12,264 nucleotides of DNA from an uncultured Clostridia bacterium (lineage in GTDB: Bacteria; Bacillota; Clostridia; Oscillospirales; Ruminococcaceae), in assembly GCA_937893735.1 (NCBI GenBank), contig CALBGD010000340.1, forward strand, positions 1-12,264. The letters are read 5' to 3'. Numbering within the stretch: the stretch's first letter is position 1; each line of letters opens with the position of its first letter. A model generated the notes under the pieces. That model saw only the letters and a program-made list of their open reading frames with translations, was not told the origin of the DNA and did no database searches. Of this stretch, positions 1-5,247 are shown piece after piece. The translations under genes and the position numbers were made by a program.

Positions 1-140
1 CACAGCGCCCAGCCTATCAGCGATATCCACGTCTTTCCGGAACGGACGGAGCCCTGCAAAACGGTCAGGCGCGGAAGCCTGTTATGTTTGAACAGCCGGA
101 TAAAATCGTTCTGTTTTTTCGTGAATGCTATCTTACCCAT
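1..140 (-). CDS. terL: Terminase large subunit, N-terminal part (cut by window edge)
   Basis: This is the ATPase motor that packages DNA into proheads; only the first 46 residues are visible. It begins with ATG at 140 (MGKIAFTKKQ...), overlapping the previous gene by 8 nt (ATGGGTAA). A phosphate-binding loop, GSVRSGKT, lies at about residues 30-37, followed by a hydrophobic helix WISLIGWAL. A Walker A loop with an Arg or Ser before GKT this close to the N-terminus is typical of tailed-phage large terminases. Its place after a small-terminase candidate fits. The nuclease domain lies outside the window, so the subfamily cannot be settled; the N-terminus does not look to me like Mu gp28. The frame stays open to the edge. 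Confidence 0.85.
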   Translation of the reverse strand, partial: MGKIAFTKKQNDFIRLFKHNRLPRLTVLQGSVRSGKTWISLIGWAL

Positions 141-588
141 TTTTTAACGCCTCCAGAATATCCGCCAGAGCTCCGTCCGAGTTGCCCGAACCGCCGCCGT
201 TCCGGCTGTAATCTCCGCTCTTCTTATTAATAAGGTAGAACTCAATAGCCGGCTGTGACGGAGGAATATAACGTTCTTTTGTTTCCACGGTCTTGACCCC
301 GTTTACATATTTAACGGTATGCTCGGTGACAGTGTATCCGGCCGCCGCCCGCATGAGAGCTTGCTCCACCTCGGCGGTCAGGAGCTCGCTGTTCTGGGAC
401 AGGAGCTCGTTCAAGCCGCCGCAGCGGGATTTTATTTCGGAGATCTTCTTCGCGCGCTTCGCTTCGTTATTCGTGGACAAATATGCCTCCACAAGCTGCT
501 GCACTGCGGAGGTCTGTTCTGTGCTGTTTTTTTCGCGTTCGGCGATAGCGGCTCCGAGCGCCGCTATGCTCTTTTTCTTTTTGCTCAT
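133..588 (-). CDS. terS: Probable terminase small subunit (151 aa)
   Basis: This is likely the DNA-recognition subunit of the terminase, inferred from position and sequence style. The N-terminus is basic (MSKKKKS) and helical. The middle (residues 35-85) is helical with GGLNELLSQNSELLT. The C-terminal part has the pattern 'GYTVTEHTVKYV...KERYIPPSQPAIEFYLINKK', which resembles the C-terminal oligomerisation segment of many Firmicutes phage TerS proteins (a GYTV/E..K.IPP...I.F.L.N run). A Gly/Ser/Asn-rich linker precedes the last helix. The start at 588 has a good ribosome site (GAGGTGAC, short spacing). Its stop overlaps the start of the large terminase by 8 nt, implying translational coupling. 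A second TerS-type gene (DUF3486) lies about 0.9 kb upstream, so one of the two may have another role. The family call rests on recall of sequence style, not a search. Confidence 0.6.
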   Translation of the reverse strand: MSKKKKSIAALGAAIAEREKNSTEQTSAVQQLVEAYLSTNNEAKRAKKISEIKSRCGGLNELLSQNSELLTAEVEQALMRAAAGYTVTEHTVKYVNGVKTVETKERYIPPSQPAIEFYLINKKSGDYSRNGGGSGNSDGALADILEALKNG

Positions 589-608
589 GCTGTCACCTCT
601 TTCATATA

Positions 609-638
609 CGTTTAAATGCGCTTAATTCACGTTTAAAT
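609..638. repeat. Two ATTTAAACG direct repeats, 21-bp period
   Basis: On the plus strand CGTTTAAAT occurs at 609-617 and again at 630-638, exactly 21 bp apart (two helical turns). This places both copies on the same face of the DNA just upstream of the TerS ribosome site. Such spacing is typical of tandem binding sites for a dimeric or paired regulator. The core TTTAAA is itself palindromic. The protein that might bind is unknown. Confidence 0.5.
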
Positions 639-715
639 TTGCGATTTGATTCGTGGCGTGGAAATTACCCTCTGAAAATTATGCGGGGCTTACAGGCGAT
701 TTTCCGCGCTGATTC

Positions 716-731
716 TCCGGAGCATTCCGGA
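716..731. repeat. Short hairpin TCCGGA-GCAT-TCCGGA
   Basis: Two copies of the palindrome TCCGGA (716-721 and 726-731) are separated by four bases, giving a 6-bp stem in either strand's RNA. No T run follows on the minus strand, so it is not a terminator. It may be an operator or part of the leader RNA fold. Confidence 0.4.
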
Positions 732-737
732 TATATC

Positions 738-764
738 TTCAAATGCGTTCAAAGGGGCTTCAAA
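738..764. repeat. Three helically phased TTTGAA repeats
   Basis: On the plus strand TTCAAA occurs at 738-743, 748-753 and 759-764, spaced 10 and 11 bp. This is close to one helical turn each, so all three would face the same side of the DNA. It lies in the late leader, upstream of the 609-638 repeats, which have a related AT core. It is a candidate binding array for a late activator; no binding protein can be named. Confidence 0.4.
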
Positions 765-834
765 ACCGCCGTTCGCACCTTGGCAATATAAAATCCCTGT
801 CAAAATGAAAGCTCCCTTACTGGCTTTTTTCAGG

Positions 835-902
835 GCGCAGCAGGACGCTGCGCAATCAACGCCCAGAGCCGGGCAAGGACACCCGGCTTGCCTAGCGTTG
901 AT
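835..902 (-). promoter_or_regulatory. Structured RNA array after the NusG gene (candidate antitermination element)
   Basis: In the minus-strand RNA an 8-bp outer stem (ATCAACGC at 902-895 with GCGTTGAT at 862-855) encloses an asymmetric internal loop. Inside is a perfect 7-bp inner stem (AGCCGGG 888-882 with CCCGGCT 873-867) with an 8-nt loop. One base later comes a second perfect hairpin, GCGCAGC-GTCCT-GCTGCGC (853-835). There is no T run after either hairpin, so these are not intrinsic terminators. LoaP-type NusG paralogs of Firmicutes have been reported to bind a stem-loop element in the leader of their target operon. The position here, 43 bp after a NusG-paralog gene and before the packaging genes, is what such an element would show. 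The folding is seen directly; the function is inferred. Confidence 0.6.
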
Positions 903-945
903 GGGCGTGCTTCGCCGTATCCGTTCGGAACCGTGTTCCGCAGAT

Positions 946-1467
946 TCAGAGGATATATTTCACCGCTCCGGAGCTTATCAACGGAGAAGTGCCTGCGGCT
1001 TCGATCTCGCAGCCGAGAATGATCTCGTAATGCCTGCCGTAGATCGTAACGTCCGCCACGGCGCGTTTGCCGCGCCTGTTGTATCTGATTATTCTGTGTT
1101 CGAAGCGTTTCAGGAAGCCGTCCGTAATGTGCAGGACGTTCCCGGAAACGTAGCCCCGGCTTATCCCCAGCGGACAGCCGCCGTTGCAGAGGAAGCGTAT
1201 ATATTCCTCCTCAGTCTGGCTGAGCTGCGAGGAGCTGAGCAGTTTCAGCGTTCCGTAACAGAATTTCACTGCCTGCCAAATTTCCGGGTCAAGCTCTGCG
1301 CAGTCGAGGAACACATACCCGCTGAACAGCAGTATCTCCCGCTGAGTCCATTTCCCGCGGCGGCGCTCCTGAACCAGACGGCGGGGAGCATACGCCGTGA
1401 TGTTCTTTTCGGCAAGCTGCCGGACTACCGACATCTCCTTGCCGGACTGACAATAAATAACGTACAC
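946..1467 (-). CDS. NusG-family transcription elongation paralog (LoaP-like)
   Basis: This is a 173-residue NusG paralog, expected to bind the beta' clamp helices of RNA polymerase and change pausing or termination. The NGN domain spans residues 1-75, starting MYVIYCQSGKE, with the usual run of basic residues (YAPRR, QERRRGKW) and the strand LLFSGYVFL (46-54). A KOW-like domain spans about 110-155 (VLHITDGFLKRFEHRI...ILGCEI). The 'RRGKW...LFSGYVF' pattern is closer to LoaP/RfaH-type specialised paralogs than to housekeeping NusG. The start is GTG at 1467, one base after the DUF3486 stop, with GGAGG seven bases upstream. It is the last gene before the structured leader (945-589), suggesting it acts in cis on the packaging and structural genes. 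The exact subfamily (LoaP versus other) is not proven. Confidence 0.8.
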   Translation of the reverse strand: MYVIYCQSGKEMSVVRQLAEKNITAYAPRRLVQERRRGKWTQREILLFSGYVFLDCAELDPEIWQAVKFCYGTLKLLSSSQLSQTEEEYIRFLCNGGCPLGISRGYVSGNVLHITDGFLKRFEHRIIRYNRRGKRAVADVTIYGRHYEIILGCEIEAAGTSPLISSGAVKYIL

Positions 1468-1468
1468 G

Positions 1469-2005
1469 TTAGCCCTCCTGTTTGCTGTTGATGAACTGTA
1501 CCAGCGAGCGGTACAGCTCCGGATTTTCCTTTGCCATGGCGTCGAAGATATCTTCCTTGAAGCTCTCGAACGCCATGTTTTTGAGGTTCGCCGTCCTGAT
1601 ATCCGTGGAATTTTTCAGGCTCACCGCCCTGATCAGCGCTGTTGCCTTTTCGATGAGCTTCAGCGGGTCGGCTTCCTTCAGCGCAATTTCGTCCATCTGC
1701 TGGACTGCCTGCAATACCTTGTGGGATATCAGCCGCGCAATGCCCTCGGTGGTGTCGAGCTGCGGGAACTTCTGCATTTCCTCGGTCAGAGCGCGCATAT
1801 TCTCGCTGGCAAGCCTTATCTCCTGCACGCTGGCGTTAAGTCCCTGAGCGTACCGGCAGACCGCCGCCTCGGACAGCGTGACGTTAGCTGTTTCCCGGAC
1901 GAAATCGCACACGTCCCGGTAGGTGTAGTCGCCCATTATCATCTGCTCGACAGCTTCCTTTATATCCGAGGGGAGGCTGTCTATTTTGCTGTGCTTACGC
2001 TTCAT
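1469..2005 (-). CDS. DUF3486 family protein, Mu gp27-like (terminase small subunit candidate)
   Basis: This 178-residue protein has the characteristic opening of the DUF3486 family of Mu-like phages: RKHSKIDSLPSDIKEAVEQM (residues 3-22). A helix-turn-helix-like segment follows, with TYRDVCDFV and 'LSEAAVCRYAQGLN' (28-56). The rest is helical with repeated charged heptads. In Mu the equivalent gene 27 precedes the large terminase and is thought to encode the small terminase subunit. Here the large terminase is displaced by a NusG paralog and a second TerS-like gene. The start is ATG at 2005, preceded by GGCGGTGA; the gene begins 3 bp after the previous stop and ends 1 bp before NusG. Confidence in the family is high; its role in packaging here is uncertain. 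Confidence 0.85.
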   Translation of the reverse strand: MKRKHSKIDSLPSDIKEAVEQMIMGDYTYRDVCDFVRETANVTLSEAAVCRYAQGLNASVQEIRLASENMRALTEEMQKFPQLDTTEGIARLISHKVLQAVQQMDEIALKEADPLKLIEKATALIRAVSLKNSTDIRTANLKNMAFESFKEDIFDAMAKENPELYRSLVQFINSKQEG

Positions 2006-2008
2006 GGC

Positions 2009-2329
2009 TCACCGCCTTATGCACGGGTCTGAGACCTTTCCGTTCAGGAACGCAATGCCCCTTGCCGTCAGCTTGGCTTCAAGGCTGTGGAGCTCCGCGT
2101 CCGCAAGGTCGCTGACCTCGCCGTGGAACTCGATGTCCCGGAGCTTGATGTAGCCGCCCTCGTTCAGATAATTCACGCAGTCGGCTATCTCGGATTCCGT
2201 CATTTCGGCTCCCAGACCGTATTCCAGATCGCGGATATGGACGTATCTGGTCCGCAGGGCGTTTATAGCCCGGAGCACCCGGGCGTTGTTATCGCAGAAT
2301 TTTTCACGGTGCACTCTTTCCATGTCCAT
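2009..2329 (-). CDS. Mu gp26-like small winged-helix protein (VpaChn25_0724 type)
   Basis: This is a 106-residue protein of probable winged-helix fold: helices in residues 14-52 (VLRAINALRTR..., MTESEIADCVNYL), a strand turn 'EGGYIKLRDIEF', and a C-terminal tail 'LTARGIAFLNGKVSDPCIRR'. That tail resembles the ending 'LT..G.....G....PG(V/I)RR' of the small protein found just before the DUF3486 gene in many Mu-like phages. Its role is unknown; the position corresponds to Mu gene 26. The start at 2329 follows GGGGTGAT, which overlaps the end of the preceding gene; a second ATG two codons later is possible. The gene stops 3 bp before DUF3486. Confidence 0.65.
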   Translation of the reverse strand: MDMERVHREKFCDNNARVLRAINALRTRYVHIRDLEYGLGAEMTESEIADCVNYLNEGGYIKLRDIEFHGEVSDLADAELHSLEAKLTARGIAFLNGKVSDPCIRR

Positions 2330-2334
2330 CTATA

Positions 2335-2643
2335 TCACCCCTTTTTCAAGTCGTCGATTTTATTTTCCAGCCGGCTCATGGTGCGGATAAAATCGGCGTT
2401 CCGCACGGTGTTTTCTTTGAGAAAATCTATGTTGCTCTCTATTTTCTCGATGGATTTTTTCAGCTCGTTGAGCTCTGTTTTGCTGGCGTATTTTTCGTCG
2501 GCGCTCTCAATTTTGCTTTTGAGCTCGTCCACCTCTGAGCGGCTCGCACGGCTGTCCAGCTTGTCGAAGCTGCGCTTCAGGAAGAAAGTTATCGCACCCA
2601 TGCCGACGGTAAGTATCATATTATAGATAGTGTCGAAGTCCAC
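2335..2643 (-). CDS. Membrane-anchored coiled-coil protein (Mu gp25/DUF2730 position)
   Basis: This 102-residue protein is the first gene of the middle operon. One transmembrane segment lies near the N-terminus (about residues 6-22, YNMILTVGMGAITFFL), followed by basic residues (KRSFDK). A long heptad-rich coiled coil then runs through about residue 98 (DELKSKIESADEKYASKTEL, NELKKSIEKIESNIDFL). A TM segment plus coiled coil at this place, before the gp26- and gp27-like genes, fits the DUF2730/gp25 proteins of Mu-like phages. An XhlA-type lysis accessory is an alternative. The start is GTG at 2643, with an AGAGGTGAT ribosome site just upstream. The exact function is not known. Confidence 0.65.
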   Translation of the reverse strand: MDFDTIYNMILTVGMGAITFFLKRSFDKLDSRASRSEVDELKSKIESADEKYASKTELNELKKSIEKIESNIDFLKENTVRNADFIRTMSRLENKIDDLKKG

Positions 2644-2679
2644 GGTATCACCTCTTTGAAATGTTATTTTGCTGTGTTC

Positions 2680-2708
2680 ATTATACTATAAAAATGCACC
2701 TTTGTAAA
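2680..2708 (-). promoter_or_regulatory. Middle-operon promoter (TTTACA-17-TATAAT)
   Basis: On the minus strand the -35 is TTTACA (2708-2703, 5 of 6 to consensus), followed by a 17-bp spacer and a perfect TATAAT -10 (2685-2680). The start is expected near 2673. It lies between the terminator after mor and the GTG start at 2643, so it drives the gp25/26/27-like and NusG genes. This is the position of the Mor-activated Pm in Mu, but the -35 here is much better than in Mu. Confidence 0.85.
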
Positions 2709-2724
2709 AAGTGAAATCACAAAG
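2700..2724. promoter_or_regulatory. Dyad upstream of the middle promoter (candidate Mor site)
   Basis: A short palindrome GTGA-AA-TCAC (2711-2720) sits inside a wider inverted repeat CTTTGT (2700-2705)/ACAAAG (2719-2724). The inner dyad is centred at 2715.5, about -42.5 from the predicted start at 2673. In phage Mu, Mor binds a dyad centred close to -43 at Pm, and this phage encodes Mor directly upstream. Binding itself is inferred. Confidence 0.5.
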
Positions 2725-2735
2725 CGAAACGACAT

Positions 2736-2767
2736 AAAAAAACGGCTCACCGCGTTTGCGATGAGCC
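2736..2767 (-). terminator. Rho-independent terminator ending the early operon
   Basis: The minus-strand RNA forms GGCTCA-T-CGC / GCG-G-TGAGCC, a 10-bp stem with one U-G pair and a 4-nt loop. It is followed after one G by seven T residues (2742-2736). It begins 5 bp after the mor stop codon, separating the early from the middle transcription unit. Confidence 0.92.
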
Positions 2768-2772
2768 ATAAA

Positions 2773-3036
2773 TCATTTGGAAAGCCGCCGTACCTCCGAC
2801 ACCGGAAGCTCCAGCTCCCGGGCTATCTGCTCCGGAGTGTCGCCGTTCTGCCGCCTCGACCGGATATACGCTGCGATTTCCGAGGACGACACCAGCGACC
2901 GCGCCTTCGGTATCCATATCTGCGAACCGCCGAATGTATCCACCAGCGCCAGATAATTCTCCAGCCCGATAATGTCCGCCACCTCCTGCTGATCGGCGTT
3001 AAGGTGGCTCTTTTTTACCAGCATTGCAAGTCCCAT
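2773..3036 (-). CDS. mor: Mor-family middle transcription activator
   Basis: This 87-residue protein is the expected activator of the middle promoter just downstream. Family features are seen: the N-terminal helical dimer region 'ADIIGLENYLALVDTFGG' (residues 20-37), the beta strand 'SQIWIPKA' (38-45), and a C-terminal helix-turn-helix, IRSRRQNGDTPEQIARELEL and on (58-85). I place the start at ATG 3036, 8 bases after the Shine-Dalgarno AAGGAG. The GTG at 3045 overlaps that site and would not be usable with it. The gene overlaps the end of gemA by 38 bp, an unusually long overlap for this window. The mor stop is followed at once by the terminator, so mor is the last early gene, as in Mu. Confidence 0.88.
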   Translation of the reverse strand: MGLAMLVKKSHLNADQQEVADIIGLENYLALVDTFGGSQIWIPKARSLVSSSEIAAYIRSRRQNGDTPEQIARELELPVSEVRRLSK

Positions 3037-3490
3037 GCTTGTCACTCCTTTTCAGTTTGTGCTGCTCTGAGCGGAGTATCCGCTTCAGCATTTCGATGAT
3101 ATCCGACCCCTCCGCCCGGGTGACCTTATGGAAAATATCCCTGTCCGGTCGGATATCTCTGCCGGTCACTTTAGAGATAACGCCCCTCAGCCGTTCACGG
3201 GGCTTGATGTCCGACGGAGAAATCTCCGCTATGCGATAAATCAGCCGGAAGCACATATTCCGCTGTTCCTCGGTGACGAGTTCCGGCAGCGGCGCGACCT
3301 GCGCACGATATTCCTCCAGCCTAGCAATAATGAAATCCGCCTGCTGCTCGTTAAGCTCCGAGATGTGGTCTTTCAGCGAAAACTGCTTTATCCACAGGTG
3401 GAGGTTATCGTCGTTCCCGGCGCTCCGGTCGAGCAGTCCGGCGGCATCGCCGAGGGCATATATCCGCCGGATCTGTTCTTTGGTCGCCAT
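2999..3490 (-). CDS. gemA: GemA/gp16-like regulatory protein (DUF1018)
   Basis: This 163-residue protein resembles the DUF1018/GemA family that precedes mor in Mu-like phages. It opens with a basic helix (ATKEQIRRIYALGDAAGLLD), has a 'LHLWIKQF' segment (about 31-38) and 'ISELNEQQADFIIARLEEY' (43-61). This is the pattern 'short helical domain; ...I..L...QA..II..L' seen in the family, with a second helical half at 75-145. In Mu, GemA has been linked to changes in host gene expression and DNA supercoiling; its action here is not known. The start at ATG 3490 lies 1 bp after the previous stop. The 3' end overlaps mor by 38 bp, and the C-terminal tail (KLKRSDKHGTCNAGKKEPP) is basic and probably disordered. 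Confidence 0.8.
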   Translation of the reverse strand: MATKEQIRRIYALGDAAGLLDRSAGNDDNLHLWIKQFSLKDHISELNEQQADFIIARLEEYRAQVAPLPELVTEEQRNMCFRLIYRIAEISPSDIKPRERLRGVISKVTGRDIRPDRDIFHKVTRAEGSDIIEMLKRILRSEQHKLKRSDKHGTCNAGKKEPP

Positions 3491-3491
3491 A

Positions 3492-4130
3492 TCACGTCAC
3501 CGCGATCTTGGTGGAGCTGTCCACAGCCACGCCGCGGTTTATGCAGTTCAGCAGTTTCTCCTCGTCAGCGCCGGACATCTCCACAAGGTTCCGGAACGTC
3601 TGCCAGACCACCGCCTCCGCATACAGATAGGCGTAATCTCCCGCGTCCTGCTCCGAAAATCCGCCGAGTTTCATAAGATTGTCGCGGTCGGTTTCGAATT
3701 TCGCGCCTTTGAGCTTCTTCGCCAGCGCCGCTTTTGCCTTTTCATCACAGGGGAGCTGCGCGATAACCTCCGCCGGAGCCGCCTTTGTGTAGCTGTTGGT
3801 GTACATTCCGATGAGCATACGCTCTATGTCCTTGTTCTTCGGCTTTATCTCAGTCTTGGTCTCCACGCTGAAGATATCCCCGAACACCTCTCCCAGAGCC
3901 TTTTTCAGGCACTCCGGGAAAACCACGGTAAGGCTCTGCGCCTCGGTGTAGGTGACCGCCGCCTGAGAATCCGGGTCGGCGTATGTAGCGGACTTGAACT
4001 TGGTGTCAAGGACATCATCGCCGCCGCGTTCCAGAAAGTATGCTTCAAGCTGCCGCTTGCGGTCAGTAAGCCGGGCGATATCCGCCTTGATCCGGCTGAG
4101 CTCCCGGACTTTTTCTGCGATCTCGTTCAT
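3492..4130 (-). CDS. Unknown early protein with N-terminal coiled coil (212 aa)
   Basis: I do not recognise a family. The N-terminal about 38 residues form a charged coiled coil (EIAEKVRELSRIKADIARLT, DRKRQLEAYFLERGGDD), followed by a strand-rich region (KFKSATY, 'AAVTYTEAQSLTVVFP') and a helical C-terminal half rich in Lys, Ala and Glu. There is no signal peptide or membrane segment. It lies in the early operon between the AbrB-like gene and gemA, broadly where Mu carries gam and other accessory early genes; the coiled coil is reminiscent of Gam but I see no firm match. I choose ATG 4130, which overlaps the preceding stop as ATGA and sits 7 bases after AGGAGG. The upstream in-frame GTG (4136) is too close to that site. 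Confidence 0.8.
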   Translation of the reverse strand: MNEIAEKVRELSRIKADIARLTDRKRQLEAYFLERGGDDVLDTKFKSATYADPDSQAAVTYTEAQSLTVVFPECLKKALGEVFGDIFSVETKTEIKPKNKDIERMLIGMYTNSYTKAAPAEVIAQLPCDEKAKAALAKKLKGAKFETDRDNLMKLGGFSEQDAGDYAYLYAEAVVWQTFRNLVEMSGADEEKLLNCINRGVAVDSSTKIAVT

Positions 4131-4375
4131 CTGCACACCTCCTCATACAGCGCCGTTGCGCAGTGGGGGCAGCAGAATATCCCGCCGAACTCCTTTATCC
4201 GCTCCATTCCGCCGCAGAACCGGCAGGAATCAACGTGTTTGGAAACGATGAGCCTGCCGTCTCCCGTGGCGGTAAGGTCTACCGGAGTTCCCGCGGGTAA
4301 ATCGAGGTACTCCGCCATGTCGCGCGGGATAGTCAGTCCGCGGGACTTTGTGAGCTTCTTGTATTTCTTGTCCAT
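4127..4375 (-). CDS. AbrB-like swapped-hairpin DNA-binding domain joined to a zinc-ribbon
   Basis: This 82-residue protein has two parts. Residues 4-46 match the AbrB/MazE/SpoVT fold: 'KKLTKSRGLTIPRDMAEYLD' then 'LPAGTPVDLTATGDGRLIVS', the beta-loop-helix-beta pattern of a dimeric DNA-binding hairpin. Residues 51-72 carry CRFCGG and CCPHC, that is Cys51-x2-Cys54 and Cys69-x2-Cys72, a likely structural zinc site. AbrB-type domains in phages act as transition regulators or antitoxin-like repressors, but there is no toxin next to it. The ribosome site AAGGAGG lies 5 bases before ATG 4375. It overlaps the next gene by 4 bp. It is preceded by a 29-bp gap without a visible promoter, so it belongs to the early operon. 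Confidence 0.8.
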   Translation of the reverse strand: MDKKYKKLTKSRGLTIPRDMAEYLDLPAGTPVDLTATGDGRLIVSKHVDSCRFCGGMERIKEFGGIFCCPHCATALYEEVCR

Positions 4376-4404
4376 AAAAGCCTCCTTAAACAGTATTTAA
4401 AATG

Positions 4405-5247
4405 TTAATCAGATTCCAGCAGAGCTTTCATTTCCTCGAAGCCCTGCCGCGCTCCGGCTTTCCGCCGGGAACTGCCCCGGAACTCCACCGGAAAGCACCG
4501 CTCCAACACGCGGTCGTATATCCGGGCGTAGCGCATATCTGTCGGGTGCTTGAGCTCCTCCAGCGTGAGATTCGTGGTGTATATCACCGGAAGTCCCGCG
4601 CGATAGCGGCTGTCCACGACGTTGTAGACCTGCTCCAGCGCGTAGTCCGTGGAGCGCTCCGCGCCGAGGTCGTCAAGAACGAGCAGGTCAATGGAGCCCA
4701 TGCGGCTGCAAATATCCTCCGCGCCGCCGTCAATGAGCTTGACGAGCGAGGTCATAACGACCGAAACTCCATGCTCCAGCAGTTCGTTCGCGATACACGC
4801 AGCCGTGTGGGTTTTGCCCGTTCCCACGCCGCCGAACAGCAGTAGTCCGCGGTTATCCTGCCGCATCTGCGGGAATTTCGCGGCGTACCTGCGGCACGTT
4901 TCCACGCTGCGGGCGTTTTCGCCGCCCCGGTCGGAGCTTGTGAACCTTGCCTGTGCAAGCGCGGAATCCATGAGCGACAGCCTCCGGAGCTCCCCGGCGC
5001 GCATCTGCGCCATGAGCGCGGCGCTCTGGTTCTTCTCCTCGGCTTTCGCCTGCTTCATGCACTCGCACCACACCGGAACGATAATCTCCTCGCCGCCGAC
5101 CTCAATGCGGCTGCGCTTTTTCCCGCCGCACTTCCCGCAGCGGAGCAGCCCGTCACTGTCGGTGTAGTCGCCCTCCAGCGGAGGATTCGTTTCCATGTGC
5201 GCCGCTGCCAGCGACCGCACGAATGCGGCTCCATTAATTTTAACCAT
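4405..5247 (-). CDS. DnaC/DnaI-like helicase loader ATPase
   Basis: This 280-residue AAA+ protein should load the replicative helicase. An N-terminal zinc-binding motif is visible (Cys37-x2-Cys40 and Cys61-x-Cys63 in RCGKCGGKK...VWCECMK), as in phage DnaC-like loaders. Walker A is GGVGTGKT (139-146), Walker B LLVLDDLG (188-195), sensor-1 region VIYTTNLT (221-228), and an arginine-finger-like RIYDRVLERC follows (242-251). I place the start at ATG 5247, which overlaps the stop of the preceding replication gene by 8 nt (ATGGTTAA). No separate ribosome site is visible, so translation is probably coupled; the longer frame to 5301 would add a basic, unlikely extension. In Mu the host supplies DnaC for the transposition-to-replication handover; a phage-borne copy is notable. 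Confidence 0.9.
   Translation of the reverse strand: MVKINGAAFVRSLAAAHMETNPPLEGDYTDSDGLLRCGKCGGKKRSRIEVGGEEIIVPVWCECMKQAKAEEKNQSAALMAQMRAGELRRLSLMDSALAQARFTSSDRGGENARSVETCRRYAAKFPQMRQDNRGLLLFGGVGTGKTHTAACIANELLEHGVSVVMTSLVKLIDGGAEDICSRMGSIDLLVLDDLGAERSTDYALEQVYNVVDSRYRAGLPVIYTTNLTLEELKHPTDMRYARIYDRVLERCFPVEFRGSSRRKAGARQGFEEMKALLESD

Larger units (their letters stand above)
589..945 (-). promoter_or_regulatory. 357-bp untranslated leader of the packaging/late genes
   Basis: No convincing gene lies here between the NusG paralog and the TerS candidate. In the direction of transcription it holds: a two-part stem-loop array (902-835); a weak terminator-like hairpin with arms at 823-827 and 808-812 followed by only four T residues; three TTTGAA repeats on one helical face (764-738); a TCCGGA-GCAT-TCCGGA hairpin (731-716); and two ATTTAAACG repeats 21 bp apart (638-609), ending 20 bp before the TerS start. 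No good minus-strand -35/-10 pair was found. The gap is large for a phage whose other genes overlap or nearly touch, which itself argues for a regulatory role. Confidence 0.6.

Noticed and set aside
798..803. TTGACA hexamer on the minus strand in the late leader
   Set aside because: No -10-like hexamer lies 16-18 bp downstream; a TATATT lies too close to pair with it.
808..830. AAAGC...GCTTTTTT hairpin resembling a plus-strand terminator
   Set aside because: The stem is only 5 bp and there is no plus-strand transcription unit upstream. On the minus strand only four T residues follow, so it is at best a weak pause or terminator site after the hairpin array.
805..1491. 228-codon open frame on the plus strand across the NusG gene and leader
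   Set aside because: It is antisense to the well-supported NusG paralog and translates the hairpin array; no promoter or ribosome site.
3273..4400. 375-codon open frame on the plus strand
   Set aside because: It lies opposite gemA, the 212-residue gene and the AbrB-like gene, all with ribosome sites and coupled junctions. The protein is compositionally odd and unlike anything known to me.
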